Positions 13,533-26,972 of a stretch of 64,000 bases of DNA are shown here, piece by piece. Source of the DNA: Vespa crabro (taxonomy: Eukaryota; Arthropoda; Insecta; Hymenoptera; Vespidae). The stretch is taken from positions 2,621,839 through 2,685,838 of the forward strand of contig NC_060960.1 of assembly GCF_910589235.1 (NCBI RefSeq), read 5' to 3'. A program made the translations under genes and the position numbers. The first letter of the stretch is position 1. Every line of letters starts with the position of its first letter. The notes under the pieces were generated by a model. The model ran no database searches and was not told where the DNA came from. It saw nothing but the letters and a program-made list of their open reading frames with translations.

Positions 13533-15850
13533 TGAGAAAGCATCGAAGGACGAGAAAATGGGTGCTTCCTTGATTTCGTGAATTCAATAAATTTCAATAT
13601 GATTTTGGTTTGCCGACTTGGCACGTGTCCCGTTATTGAGAATCACTGGGCCGACGAGGCTTCCTAAACAATGCTCGACTCACTTTCACTTCGTCCCCAC
13701 TGTTCCTACACTACTACCACGGCCGTCGATGCTTCGTCACCATCATCGTCGTTATCGTTGTCGTTGTCGTTGTCATCGTCGTAGTTGACGGCGACGTTCT
13801 CATCATCGTTGTCGTTAAATGTGAATTGTAACAAACATCGAATAACAATTAACTCACATTACATCTCTCGGAACACATATTTCTATTATTTTTCTTTCCA
13901 TCGATAAGATATAATCTTATCCACACATATAATTTTGTTAATCATCTAATCGTACGTTATTGAAGATGAGTGTGAAAGAAAATTACATGTCTTTACGAGG
14001 TCCTTCGTGAGTAGACGATCACATTAAGAGACACAGAGGGAAGTCATTCTAACCTGTTTAGTTAAACTCGATCAAAGTTTTGCAAGTAACAAACAATAAC
14101 TTAATATCAATATCATTAACCTTAATAAATATTCATATGTTATTGAATACAATAAACTGTGAACGGATGTTAATGATTTAATATTACAAATGTATTTCCT
14201 TTATTATCTCTTATTTTTTTCTTTTCGTTTCTTTCAGTTTTTTATTTCTTTCTTTTTTTCTTTTCTTTTTTCTTTAACTTCCCTTTGATCGTCTGGTTCA
14301 TAAAACGACATGATCGACCTATATTTCACAAGAGAAGGAAACTAAAGCAGACGAGGAGGGGGAGAAGTGGTAATGGAAGGAAGGGGGAGAGAAGGAGGAA
14401 AAAGAAGAAGAAGAAGAAGAAGAAGAAGAATTTGCATGAATTCTCATAGGAGTTCGATACAATGCGATTATAGAAATATCTGGAACCATTTCGTAAGTCG
14501 AACGGCGGATCCACAGTTCATTGTTGTTGCGCGCGAACCTTCGTCGGGCGTCGATTGGTGCACGGCTTGAATTGAGCCTGGGAAGATTGCAAAAACGGAA
14601 TTCTTATATTCGTACAACAATGGGACGGATGACCGTCGAATCCGCTCTAGATTTCAGAAACAATTCTATCCATGTTTCACAAATACATACACATTGTCAT
14701 TACATTATATGTAACTATGACAACTACTTTTTTTCCACGGATGTCTTCTTGATAATTACCATTAATATTAATTAGTGATTACCACTAATATTAATTATTC
14801 TTATGATCAACATAATTATACATTATCAACGCGACTTTTCTTTTTCAATAGTTAAACAAACTTAAAAAAAAAAAAAGAAAATTGATTTTTTAATGAAATC
14901 TTCAAATATGTTTATTCTCATGTTATCTGTCTCTATCTATCCCATGTTTTTAAACTATCTTTATTATAATTATTACCGTAATAACATATGTATCTTTATT
15001 ATCATCCATCTTATCTCACGTTTCTCTATAACATATTTTTATTACAATAATTAAACAGACTCAACGCAGACGATATGATAGAAATTCCCAAATTTTAGAT
15101 TTCTTTTTTTTTTTTGTCAAGAAACTTAGAATATGTTTAACAATTATCGTCAAAATGAATAGTTATTTCTTTACACATTCCTTATCAATAAAACTTCATT
15201 TTTCCTTCAAAAGAAAGCAACAAAGTATATCTATAAATCATTGAAAATCTTTTCCTCGATCTTTAACCCTTCCTTTTTCTTTCATTCGGTCTACCACAAT
15301 ATCGAAGGTGTTTTGTCCCGTTTATTGTGGCAGAATGGTGTCAGTTACATAAGGTCTCCTGCCGTGCCCAGAAGTATCAAGGATTGGTAGAGAAAGATGG
15401 AAAAAGTGAGAGAGAGAAAGAGAGAGAGAGAGAGAGGGACAGAGAAAGAGAAAGACAGAAAGAGAGGCTGTTGCTTACAGCTTGACGACCGGATAAGAAG
15501 AAACAGAAGAAGGAGAAAAAGCAGAAAAAGCAAAAGAAAAAGATGAGGAAAAAGAAAAAAAGAAGGAACAGTGTTGGTATCTCTCTCGGTGTGGGCTCGA
15601 GAAAGGAAAAGAAAAAAGAAAGGACCAGTGAAGAAGGGATAGTAGAGGGGAGGAAGGAACCTCGTGGCGAAGAAGCTGGAGGGAAAGACATGAATGTGAT
15701 TCGAGAAAAAAGGAGAAAGATAAAAGGAGATAGACGAACAAAAAAAGAAACGAAACGAAACGGAACAGAACAAAACGAAACGACACGAATGAAATAGAAG
15801 AAGTAAAAGAAAAGAAAAGAAAAGAAGAAAAGAGAGAGAAAAAAAGAAAA

Positions 15851-15885
<35 letters not shown>

Positions 15886-16781
15886 AAGATCGCGTCTACC
15901 TATACGAGAGGCACGAATGGAAGTAAGGAAGGAAAGGAGGTAGGGCCAACGAACACGGAGATAGGACGAAAATTGACCAATGACGAGCCGGTACCGCCAT
16001 GGTTCTTTTTACAAAGCACGATAAGGGGAGCGAGGAGGTGAGAAAAGTGAAAGTTCGTTCTAAGCCGGCAGAGCTAATATCTCCCTACCTTCCGCTTATC
16101 CCTTCCACAATTATCGTCCTATCCCTTTCTCTCTTTCTTTTTCTTTCTCTTTTTTATTCTACGCCGATCCCCTCTGTTTCCTACCACTCCCCCTTTACTC
16201 TTCAACACCTATATTCGTCATCCTGACGAGTAGAGTTCCGTACGGCATCAAAATTTTTTTCCTTCCACGTCACTATCTCCTCGATTATTTTTCTTTTTTT
16301 TCTTTTTCTTCTTTTTCTTTTTTCTTTTTTTCTCCTAATCAACATCTTAAATAAATCTTTTCGAGAAAATTTCTAAGATATGAATAGATGATATACAACA
16401 TAACTTGTACGACATAAAGTGTTTTTATGGAATTTGATTTGTCACGTTTGCCATCTCTTTCTCTTTTTTATCCTTTCTTTCTTTTTTTTTTTTTTTGTCT
16501 TCTTCTTCTTCTTCTTCTTTTTCAACTTGCACTTCGTGCATTTGTAAAAACAAAGCTAAATAATAATAAAAGAAAAGAAAGAAAAAGGAAAAAGAAGGAA
16601 AAATAAAAAGAAGAAAGAAAGAAAAGGAACATCATCGAATTTCCGCGATTAATATCTATCCCCGGAATAGATGCTGCACGGTATATCGGCCGTCAAGGCG
16701 ATACGTGTAAACTATTTGTTCCTATCTAAAGCAACTCGTCGAAGTTTATTGGTGGGGTTGCTTAGGTGAAGCGAGCGAACG

Positions 16782-16818
<37 letters not shown>

Positions 16819-16830
16819 GCAGGCAGGCGG
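16782..16830. repeat. AAGC tetranucleotide repeat
   Basis: About eleven CAAG units, drifting into CAGG units at the right end. They generate a Lys-Gln-Ala-Ser repeat in one frame, which I do not regard as coding. Confidence 0.9.
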
Positions 16831-16919
16831 CCAGGCACTCCGGCGCCCTCGATTTCACTTTCATTACGAGGCCAGAGAGCGCTTCGCTTTACGCTCATTC
16901 ACTCTCGTTCGTATGTACT

Positions 16920-16970
<51 letters not shown>

Positions 16971-17154
16971 GCGTGTATGTATGTACACATGTGTGCATGT
17001 GTGTGTATGTGCGTGTGAGCGCCCGTGCATGTGTGTATTGGTACGCATCGTATGTTGCATGTAAGCACATACGTGAGTACCAACCAATGCGAGAAGAACG
17101 TATATATGTATGTATATACAACCTACCTATCCGATCTTTTTTTTTATCTAACTA

Positions 17155-17218
17155 TATCTCTCTCTTTCTCTCTCTCTCTGTCTCTCTCTCTTTCTCTCTC
17201 CCTCTGTCTTTCTCTCTT

Positions 17219-17271
<53 letters not shown>

Positions 17272-17310
17272 CTACTATCTATCTATCTGTCTATCTTTCT
17301 CTCTCTCTTG
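17155..17310. repeat. CT-rich microsatellite
   Basis: About 150 bases of CT repeats with TTT, TG and CTAT interruptions. Confidence 0.95.
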
Positions 17311-18475
17311 CTTGATTTTTATTTATCCTAGGCACCTCGTTATCGACCGTAAAAATAGAAACGAGCGAGCGTGTCTTCTCGAGAGCGCGATGACGCGATC
17401 GTCGATCCTTTCGAAGGAGAGTCCTCCTCCTCCTCCTTCTCCTCCTTCTATTCCTCCTGCTTCTTCTCTTCCTCCTCCTTTCCTTACTTCGCTTGTCAGA
17501 CTATAATACTATCTACGATAATCGAGCGTGGGACGAAGTATTTACAGTTCCGAAGGCAAAGCAATTTTCGCTATTTCTCTCGATCATTTAAATCCTTCCC
17601 GAATCTTATATACTTTACTTAAAAATAAATTCCATTAACAGAACTTAAATGGTACAAAAGAAAATTCGAAGATTTACATTTCCTTGTTAAATGTTAAACG
17701 GATTTAGAATCGATATTACGGATTCTCTTATATTAGATTATAGTAGATATTTTAAAAAATTTATTTTATTGTTTGTATTAGCTTACAGTCGTCGTGATCA
17801 TTTTGAAATATCTATATGTATCGCTTTTAGAATTTTTCTAATATCGTAGTAAAAAGATAACGGCCCAACATCCTTGAAAATTTTTAGATAACGCGAAATA
17901 ATCCCATTTATGTTGAGTCATCTAAACATTTCGCACTGACGTAATACAGGTAAGTAGATATAATAGAATTTTCAACGTGACGTTCAAAGAGATAATTAGT
18001 TTATATTATCTACTATATAAACTTAACAATTTTATGGATAATCGAGTTATTTTGTTCGATTATCGTAAATAAACACCATCGAAGAATTTACCTAATTATA
18101 CTTTGAGTATAAACTTGGGGAGGTAAAATATTCGAAAGTATTTCCTGTTAATTCATATCAATGATACCTAAGCTTTCATCTTCCGGTAAAATGAAATTAC
18201 GAAAAGACGAGGTCGAACACGGTAATGCACGAAGTTGTTCTCCAGGAAAGACGGTGCAATTAATATCTCGAAATGAAGTGCTTTAACCTCGCGAAAGGAG
18301 CGAGTTCTTTGTAATAACTGCAGTCAGGTATATATATCGCGATTATTGCAGATTGCAAAAGAGGCCGCGCGCGAACGCTTAGCGCGATCCGCAAATTACT
18401 TTGCGCGAGACGTCATTAAAAGATAATTAAGAAGATTACACGTCCTCGTAAAATAACGTTCGAGTTCATTTGAAC

Positions 18476-18534
18476 GCGAAAGAGAAAGAGAGAAAGATAG
18501 AGGGAAAGAGAAAGAGAGAAAGAGAGAGAGAACG

Positions 18535-18605
<71 letters not shown>
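18476..18605. repeat. GA tract facing a CT tract
   Basis: About 55 bases of GA-rich sequence, a short spacer (ACGACAGT) and about 65 bases of pure CT repeat. The two arms are mutually complementary. Confidence 0.9.
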
Positions 18606-18611
<6 letters not shown>

Positions 18612-19204
18612 TTTTCTAGCAATATAAAAAAACACACATACATAGAGATTTTTTCCAATATAATATAAAACTTCCGACAATATATTCTATCGACATTCTC
18701 TCGAGTTGAAATCGACTCGAACGACGTTACATTAACACAACTTTTTATTTTTTTTTTTTCATTCCTTTCTTATATTCCTTTCATAGAAATATACTTTATT
18801 TAGAAATAAACTTTATAAATTAATTTATAGAAGAAACACTTAAGCAATGACTTAATCTGACCTTAATTACCATTCACCGATCGTCCTTACACGGATACGC
18901 GTTTTTTCTATCGATATAAACACAAAGCATTTTACAAAGAGAAGATTTAACGAAGTAATGTAATATTTCCACAAATCGAAAATTGCGGAAATGCCTTAAC
19001 GCGTACGAGTTAAGATAAATCGAATGGAAAAATAGATACATGATAAAATATTATGAAACTTTAAAATTTGTTATCAGCGACAATTAACATTTATTTCGAT
19101 TCGTTAAACGAAGATAATATATAAAAACGCGACTGGAATAAGGATAAGTTTGTTTTAACGAATAAGAAAAAAGGTAATTAATTAACCTTTAAGATTATTC
19201 GGCA

Positions 19205-19258
19205 AAGAAAAAAAAGGAAAAAAAAAGAAAAAAAAAGAAAAAAAAAAGAAAAAAAAAC
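19205..19258. repeat. phased A tracts
   Basis: Five or six A runs of 8-10 bases, broken by single G (or GG) at about 19207, 19216-19217, 19227, 19237, 19248 and 19259, a spacing of 10-11 bases. Confidence 0.8.
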
Positions 19259-22200
19259 GATGCACTAATTTCGTGTAATCTTTTTTTTCAATAGGGATAT
19301 CGACCGATTAAAACAATCGCGTTGTTCGTGAACGCATTTCGGTCGTTTTTCATGTTTGATAGACGGAAGAAAAGATAACACGATTTATCAAAGATACCGC
19401 GCAAATTTGAAGCGCCAACGTTCGAACGACCAGGAAACGGCAATTAATCGAAAGTAATCTCAAGAGGCCTCGAGTACGCCGCGAAACGGCGGAACGATTT
19501 ACGAGACGATCTAGCTCTCGACGATGGGGTGAACGAATACCGTGGATAAATCGATTGCGTAAGAAGCAGAAAGTATAGTCCACAACGCGTAATTCGCCAT
19601 CGAGATTGCATCCTGCAAACTTGAGAATCACGATTCTCTTTTAATGTTATCGCACTCGAATATCACCAACATTAGTCATTAATACGTTGAATTCCATAAG
19701 GGTCATCCATGGTTCCACAATTTTTACAATTATTATCTTAATCGTTTTTAAGATTTCTTTTCTGACATTTAAAAGACCAGATTTCATAGAATTTAATGTG
19801 ATGTATAGAATTAAATATTATAGACAATAAATACTTTCATATCTTTTATATATAAAATATTGTTATAAAACGTATTAGAAACATAAATTCTTCGATTTGT
19901 ATAAAATTGATTTAGCACTCATACGATTTGTTAATACATTCGTAAATTATTATAAATACATTGATTAATATTATTTTCGAAACATTTGTTTTTATCTTTA
20001 TTTTATATGATCTTAAGATAGAGAAAAGTGTAACAGACGATTATCTCTAAAAAAAAAAAAGGAAAAAGATAAAGAGAAAACAACTCTTTTACGACCTTTA
20101 AATTTCATACAAAAATCGAGAAATGTTTATTATGCATGCGTTTGTATTAATTATTTTGAATGGCCGAACAGATTGACTTGAAATTTATATAAAAAATAAA
20201 GTTATTATCTGACCAATGATCCATAAGTAATTTTGATTCGATCCAATTTTCATTTTTAAGGTGGCAGTATTATCAAAAATGGAGAAAAATTCTTAATAAA
20301 TCGCTAATGTAATTTTACGAAATTGACAAATTTTGAGAAACTCATCTAAAAATAAAAATCGATGGAACGACGATCGAGATGACACAAATAAAAAAGAAAA
20401 AAAAAGAAAGAGAAATGAACATCTTCTTTTCCTCCTCCTCCTGACTCGTAAAATAATTACAAAGTTCTATCGGCTTAACACTTATTTATTTATACAAAAA
20501 CAAGTCGTTTTATCTTAAAAAAAATTCTAGAAGCTTCCATCTCAAGATAAAGAAGCTGTTAATACAAACACATTATTGACCGATGACGAATCAACTCATT
20601 ATTTTCCACTCATTCTCTATTCATCATTTACTTATCGTCTAACAAGTTCATTCATCTTTAACGAAATTCACAAATTTAAGTTATACTTCAAAATTATAAG
20701 AATTTCGATGTGTGAAAAGATTTGTAATACTGAATATTTTATGAAAAATAATCAGTTTTTTGTTTAAACAGACATTTGTTTCTTCATAATTTGTCCGGTT
20801 AATAATATGTCAATGGAAGTTACATTGGATCTATTAATTAAATATTAAAAAACAGTATAATAATTTATTATCTCCTTAAAAAAAAAAGAAAAAAAATTGG
20901 ACAGTATAAATATATTTTTTGATAGTTGATAGACTTGATATTAATTTAATCTTAACAAAAAAGTTCTTTCTCTCTCTCTCTCTCTCTCCCCCTCTCTTTC
21001 TCTCCATAAAATAACACATTGAATAAAATATGAAAATTTTATTAAAAGTCCATATTGATTTAATATGAAAACAATGTAATTGATATCTAAGAGATAAGAT
21101 TCGTTCATAGTCGACCCTTAGCTGTTTGTTTTATATCAAACAGTTATCATTATCTGTAATCGAATATTCCTTCACTCGAATGCAAATAAACGTAGATCTC
21201 AATAATATATAGGTATGTGTAAATCAATATTAACAACGTGGCTTCGTTTTATACCGGTTGCAGTACCGATAAAACGCATCGAGCGTGAAAGGAGGTTGAA
21301 TAAGATTTTTCTCAGCTTCGAGGTAAACGCGAACAGGTGCCTCGTAGTTACTCCGATCAACATCCCCGCTGACACGTTTTCCTCAAAGCAATTAGAGCAT
21401 GATTACAGGAAGAAAAAGAAAGAATAAATCGAGGGAAAAAAATATCAAATTTGAATTCGATTTATTTCATTACGGTCAGTCACGTGAGAACATGACAACG
21501 ATCAAGGGGACACAATTTAACTAAGACCTAAGACACGTTGTACGAGTTAACTTAACACGAAATTTATATTCTCTTAAAAAAAAAAAAAAAAAAACGGAGT
21601 CGTACATACTTAAAGTCTAACGTCAACCAAACTCTATACTATTGGAGAAACTAAGAAAGGATTTGTTTTTATATTTTCTTTTATTTTATTCTCTTTAATA
21701 TTTTTTTTTCTTCTTTTTTATATATACCTACCCATATAAAAAGAACACCATCAAAGCGTTTTCACTCTTAGTGATTTCTAGTGAATATTTACTAATAGCA
21801 AAAAAAGCGACGATACTTAACGAATGACCATCGAATCCAAATACATTTAATACTTCTGTCAATTAACAGATTTATAATGTTTGCAACGAAGTCCTATCGA
21901 CAGAAAAAGAATCGTGAATTACCAATATACGAAAACGACAAATTCAAAACATTTTGAAAATGTTTTAGAAAATTTTATATGTATCATTAAACGACATAGC
22001 AGATAGTACATAGTAAGTATAATAGATGCAATAAATATCTTTATACCTGCAATGCATATACGCAAATATACTTAAAGTAACTTATATACTTATACAAAGT
22101 ATAAGTATCTATATATGTAGATATAATAGATATTATACGGAACATATATTACACGTACTATACAATAATTATATAATAAAAGATACGGAGAGAGAAAAAG

Positions 22201-22745
22201 ATAAAGAAAAAGTAAATAATATAATGTATATAGTACTATGTATGAGTGTGAGAATATAATAACAGCATGCCAACATAATAGTATCGATATGGATAACAAA
22301 AAGACAAAGTAACTGTGCGAGTGAGAGCGTTCGTCTCCAGAAAGAGCGACATAATCGGTGAAAGTAACGTAAGTTGACTACCTTGGCCTTTGGTTACGAA
22401 TGCTTAGGATAAAGTCAGTCAACAGCGAACGAGAGCGCCTATTCCATAAAGGGGTACATAAGATGGCTATTGGTAGTGGAAGACGGTCTCCATCATTCGT
22501 CCTCTTTCGTTCTTTTTTTCTTTAAGAATTCGTTGAAGAAAAAAAAGTAGTACGAGTATAAAAAAAAAAAAGAAAAAGAATAGAAAAAAGAAACAAAGAA
22601 AAAAGAAAAAAGTATATTTGCGTATTGAATGTTCACACATAAAGATTTGCCTGTGGGCTATGCAAAATATTTCGCATCTCTAAAACAAAGGCCAAGGTCA
22701 TCTGAAAGACAAGGACACATCAGAGAAAATTTCGAATTTACCGAA

Positions 22746-22747
<2 letters not shown>

Positions 22748-22815
<68 letters not shown>
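22748..22815. repeat. CT microsatellite
   Basis: About 33 uninterrupted CT units. Confidence 0.95.
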
Positions 22816-22818
<3 letters not shown>

Positions 22819-23616
22819 TCTCTCTTTCTCTTACTCTAACAAATAACGAATTTTAAATGTATTTTGTGCCAATATTTTTTTCCTGATAGTAGAAGTATTC
22901 TTTAAATCAAATATAAATTTAACAGACACGAATTTAGCTCGGATCTTAATAAATATCATAATACATGCTATATACGCACATATAGATATATACATTCATA
23001 CATACACGGCGTTTATTTCTCATTTTTAAATAATTTATGAATAATTATTATCATCATAATTATTTCGTTCGTTCAAAAATAAAATTAATCCGCTTAAAAA
23101 TTAAATTTGAAATATTTCTATCATGACATTCTACAAGAGAATATAAAACGATTAAATATTAACACATTTAATGCCACGGATATCATAGCGACCTACCGCA
23201 CAATTTTGCAAACTTTATTTAAAACATTTTTAACATTTGTTGTACGATAATCGAAATAAAATTATTCTTAATAAAAGCTAATTCTAAGGGAAAAAGAAAA
23301 CAAAGCTATTCATATTAAATAAAACTATATGTATTTCTCTGTCTAACACAATCGTAATGAAAGCGTTCTTATATGAATAATACATATATAAATAATACAT
23401 ATATATATATATATATAAAATGATTTAATTAAAACGTTATACGAATCGAGTATACTACCAAATAAAAAAAAAAGAAATATCATACACCTAATAATTAATA
23501 AAATTTTTCAATCGAATTCAATACAAAACGAATCTCCTTTATATTTTCTCTTACTTCCGGATTGGAATTTTCTTGTAATATCGAATACATATCGTTTAGT
23601 TGAGTATGTTGGAGGA

Positions 23617-23624
23617 TATAAAAA
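23617..23624 (+). promoter_or_regulatory. TATA-box candidate at the edge of a GC-richer island
   Basis: TATAAAAA preceded by GGA and followed by CGG, a good TATA-box context, at the left edge of a 250-base GC-richer island. A start site would be expected near 23645-23650. The ATG at 23748 closes after four codons, so if this is a promoter its product is a noncoding first exon or a noncoding RNA. Confidence 0.35.
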
Positions 23625-23698
23625 CGGTGCAAGACATCCGCAAGTACGAACGGAACGACGAGTCGCGCTCTGTAATACCGTGACCTTGACTCTGACTA

Positions 23699-23720
23699 GC
23701 CGAGCAGCCAGCTGCTCGGC
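23699..23720. repeat. perfect 22-base inverted repeat
   Basis: GCCGAGCAGC, a two-base spacer, and its exact reverse complement. The stem is GC-rich in an AT-rich genome. It lies 80 bases downstream of the TATA-like motif. A second palindrome, GCTAATATTAGC, is at 23758-23769. Confidence 0.9.
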
Positions 23721-25015
23721 CAGGAATAAGCTCGATGCTCGGTTACCATGTTGCGCCGCTAATATTAGCGTGCACAGCCGCGTGCACTAAGAACGACCCA
23801 GTGACGAACGCGTTCCCGGTGCATCCAATGTAACTCTTACTATTTCCCACGAACACACTCTTTCATCGATCTGTCGCGAATTCGAGAAAGTTGGGACAAG
23901 TTAAACGTTTCCGGATTTTCCGCTAGGCGAACTTATTAGTTCAATGATCTGAACACGAATTGAATCATTAAAATTTTTCTTAATGTTAAGCATATAGGTG
24001 ATGACATACATATATTGTTAATTATGTTGCTTTTTAAAATTCCCATTTAAAATATGCATTCAAATGAACATTATAGAATATATAAATGCAAAAGTAGATT
24101 TAATCTGACGATATATAAAATTAATAAAATAAAATATATCTTAAAATAATTATTATTAAAGAAATAAATTCGTTTTTTATTCGATGGCTAAAACAGAAAT
24201 TTTGTCATTTAATCGTATTAATCAATAGAAATTAAGGAAATTTATTAAGAATCTAAAAAACGAGGATTCCGTCGAATTGGGTTGATGTTTAAATTTAAAA
24301 AAAAAAAAATTCAAAAAGTGGAGTTAATCAATTTGGCTTGTAAATTGATATTTCAATCGAATTTCGATTAATCTCTACAATCTAAATGAAATCAACTATA
24401 ATAAATCGTTGTAGTTATGTTTTCCTTCGATATTTGTCAATTGTCATTTGTCTCGTCAATTATGTCTATAAATTTAGAGAGACGTATAAAATACTATAGA
24501 ATACTGTATATATGGTGTTAACAATTTTCTATCATATATCAAATTATCACAAAATGTCGCAAAGGACGTATCAAATTTCTAATCGAACTACCTAAATGAA
24601 ATCTAAGAAACTTATTGTTTAACATAATTCCGATTTTTTCTTATACTACTCCTTGATTATTATCTCTCTTTAATTATTCTATTAATTTAAATATAATAAA
24701 AACAATTATATACGTACACCATCTTAATAATCCTTTTCTTTATATTTTAACAATCTTTCAAAAATAACACCACTCTGATAAAAACGTAATTAAGATTCAT
24801 TCATATATATATATATATATTTGTATATTGTATATATATTTTGTACTTTAATTATAGCTTTATTATGATACGACGATCAACCGTATCAATTCCCCTTCCG
24901 ATATTCCAAAATGATAAGAGATTCTTGCTGGAGTAAACGAACAAGTGAATTTCATCATCGTAAATCTTTGAGAATGCTACTGATGAAATTATCGAAGTCT
25001 TCCGATCAGCAACAA

Positions 25016-25017
<2 letters not shown>

Positions 25018-25064
<47 letters not shown>

Positions 25065-25146
25065 ATATGTATATATGTGTGTGTGTGTATATGTATATAT
25101 GTGTGTGTATATATATATATATGTGTATGTATGTATATATATATGC
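25018..25146. repeat. AT/GT compound microsatellite
   Basis: Alternating blocks of AT and GT dinucleotides over about 130 bases. Confidence 0.95.
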
Positions 25147-26345
25147 ATATATGACGTCATTGAAAAAAATATTTGCGATTATTTTATGCTTGTGTGTATT
25201 GAAACGATGAATAAAAGAAATTGTGACATCTGGAAGAGGGATGAAGAGGAAAGCAGAGAGAAATAGAAAGATAGAGAGAAAGAGAAAGAGATAGAGAGGG
25301 AGGGAGGCAGAAAAAAAGAGAAAGACAAAGAGGAAGAAAGAGAGGAAATATTGACAAGAAGAAGGGCGTCATACAAAATGGAAAATAACAATAACAAGAG
25401 TAGACCCCCTGCGACTCATATCTCTTCTCCATTGCAACACCCCCAAGAAACGGCCTGACCTGACGCACTTAAGAATTATCGATACGATATCTTTCTCTCT
25501 TTCCAATTCTCATGATATATTTCTCTTCCTCTTCTCATATATATTCTTCTTCTTCTTCTTTTTTTTCCTCCTTCCTCTTCTTCGTTTTCTTCGTTTTCCT
25601 CTTTTAACTTTGTCGTCAGTAAGTTAACATAGATTATTTTCGTTAATAATATCTATTTTAAAAGCATATAATTTTACAAATAAAACTTCCCCTTATAATG
25701 TTCATTCCTCCTCCCCATCCATCTCCCAGCCCTTTATTTTTTTTCTGTAAATAAATAAAATAGAAATTTTGTTTCTCTCATAATACTTTTAATATATAAT
25801 ATTATAATATAATATTCTTATTGTTTATTCTTTATTGTTAATATTATAATATTCTACATTTCTTTAAAAATGATTTCAAAAGTAATTATTTATAAATTTA
25901 TCTTTATTATTGTTCAGATTTGATTTAATTATAATAATTCGATGATTTAACGAGATCTATCCGTTTATTGTACTTAATTATTTATTAAAAATTTTACGAA
26001 TACGATGATACGAATCGCGATTATTTGCAGGACTGTTTCAAAGTGGAACGCTTATTCAGCATCAAATATCGACATTTCGAATGTCGAAATACGAAAGAAT
26101 CGAAGAATGTATTACGTCGATCGATTATAACGTAAACTCTTACAAGTTCTTCGTTAAAAAATAATTTCAAATCTTGCATAAGTTTAATTCATTTCTCTTA
26201 TTAAAATGAAATATCTTTTTATCTAGTTATACATAAATATAATACTTAGATATAATTTTGTCGATAGATCGATTAGCATATGTTTCTTTATAAATATAGA
26301 TCATGGGACTCACCGTTTATCATTCTGAGGCAACAATTATTCGAT

Positions 26346-26972
26346 ATACAGGATGTTTTAGAACTTGTGGACTAACTTCATTGGCAGTATATTTAGCACA
26401 TTAAAATAAGAAAAATAAGTTCATATAAACATATGTCCGACACAATTTTGTTCCTAATATATAAACGAATTTCTATCTTCCAATAATTTTATTGATAAAC
26501 TGATAAGAAATTCTTCATTAAAACAAACAATTCCCGAATAAATAGATCAGTCGTAAAAGATCCAATCAATAGGCCATCATGATCACTGAAGTTAGAAGAA
26601 TCCAATAGATTTCTATCTATGAGGACTAAAGCAGTTAGAGTTTATAACATATCACTAGATAACTTTAAGATACTCGATTAAAGTATTAATCGGAATTGCC
26701 AACTAATTCTAACGATATCAGACGACTTAACTTTAAATGAGTCAGAATCTCAATGATAAAACTTTTAGAAGTTCATATTCGAACCAAAGGTGATCACTTC
26801 GAATAATTTAAAAAAAAAAAAAACAGGTAAATAAAATAATACAAAAACGATTGTATCTCGAAAACAAGGTCATATCGACCATATATATATTTGTATGAAC
26901 TTTATTTTTTTATTTTAATGTGTTGAATCCTTTAGTAAAGTTATGCTCACACATTCTGAAAAATCCTATATA
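26346..26972. mobile_element. degenerate DNA-transposon-like element with ~100-bp terminal inverted repeats
   Basis: The left end (TATACAGGATGTTTTAGAAC onward) and the reverse complement of the right end (TATATAGGATTTTTCAGAAT onward) align over about 100 bases. The alignment includes the shared CACATTAAAATAA and AGTTCATA blocks at 26398-26423 and 26892-26925. The TACAGGATGTTTT-like start resembles the TACAGGGTGT-type ends that I recall from insect transposable elements. The interior, about 430 bases, has no open frame of interest, so this is a non-autonomous (MITE-like) copy. The arms have diverged, so it is old. The superfamily is not determined; a TA duplication is possible but obscured by the AT-rich flanks. 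Confidence 0.65.

Larger units (their letters stand above)
10000..21999. other. gene-poor AT-rich DNA, second part
   Basis: No recognisable gene. It holds a GC-richer island at 9930-10100; AT/GT repeat 12152-12197; GTC-type trinucleotide tracts near 13460-13530 and 13740-13810; a GAA run 14396-14430; GA tracts 15405-15450 and 15845-15890; an AAGC run 16782-16830; AT run 16920-16969; CT run 17155-17310; a GA/CT inverted pair 18476-18605; A-rich phased tract 19205-19258; CT run 20968-21004. Longer open frames here, up to 246 codons at 16766-17506, are translations of these repeats. Confidence 0.7.

Noticed and set aside
13388..13624. Asp-rich 78-codon frame on the minus strand
   Set aside because: The Asp run comes from an imperfect GTC trinucleotide tract; no domain, signal or splice context.
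15345..15797. Several overlapping open frames of 84-142 codons on both strands
   Set aside because: They are Ser/Phe/Leu or Lys/Arg/Glu translations of a polypurine tract, open in several frames because of composition.
16766..17506. Open frame of 246 codons
   Set aside because: It translates AAGC, AT and CT microsatellites back to back; no complex protein sequence remains once these are removed.
19350..19631. 93-codon minus-strand frame in GC-richer sequence
   Set aside because: Product Arg/Leu-rich without recognisable motif. Its composition explains the absence of stops.
22300..22480. CCATAAAGGG, resembling a CArG box, in a GC-richer stretch
   Set aside because: The inner six bases include a G, so it does not fit the CArG consensus, and no other promoter evidence is nearby.
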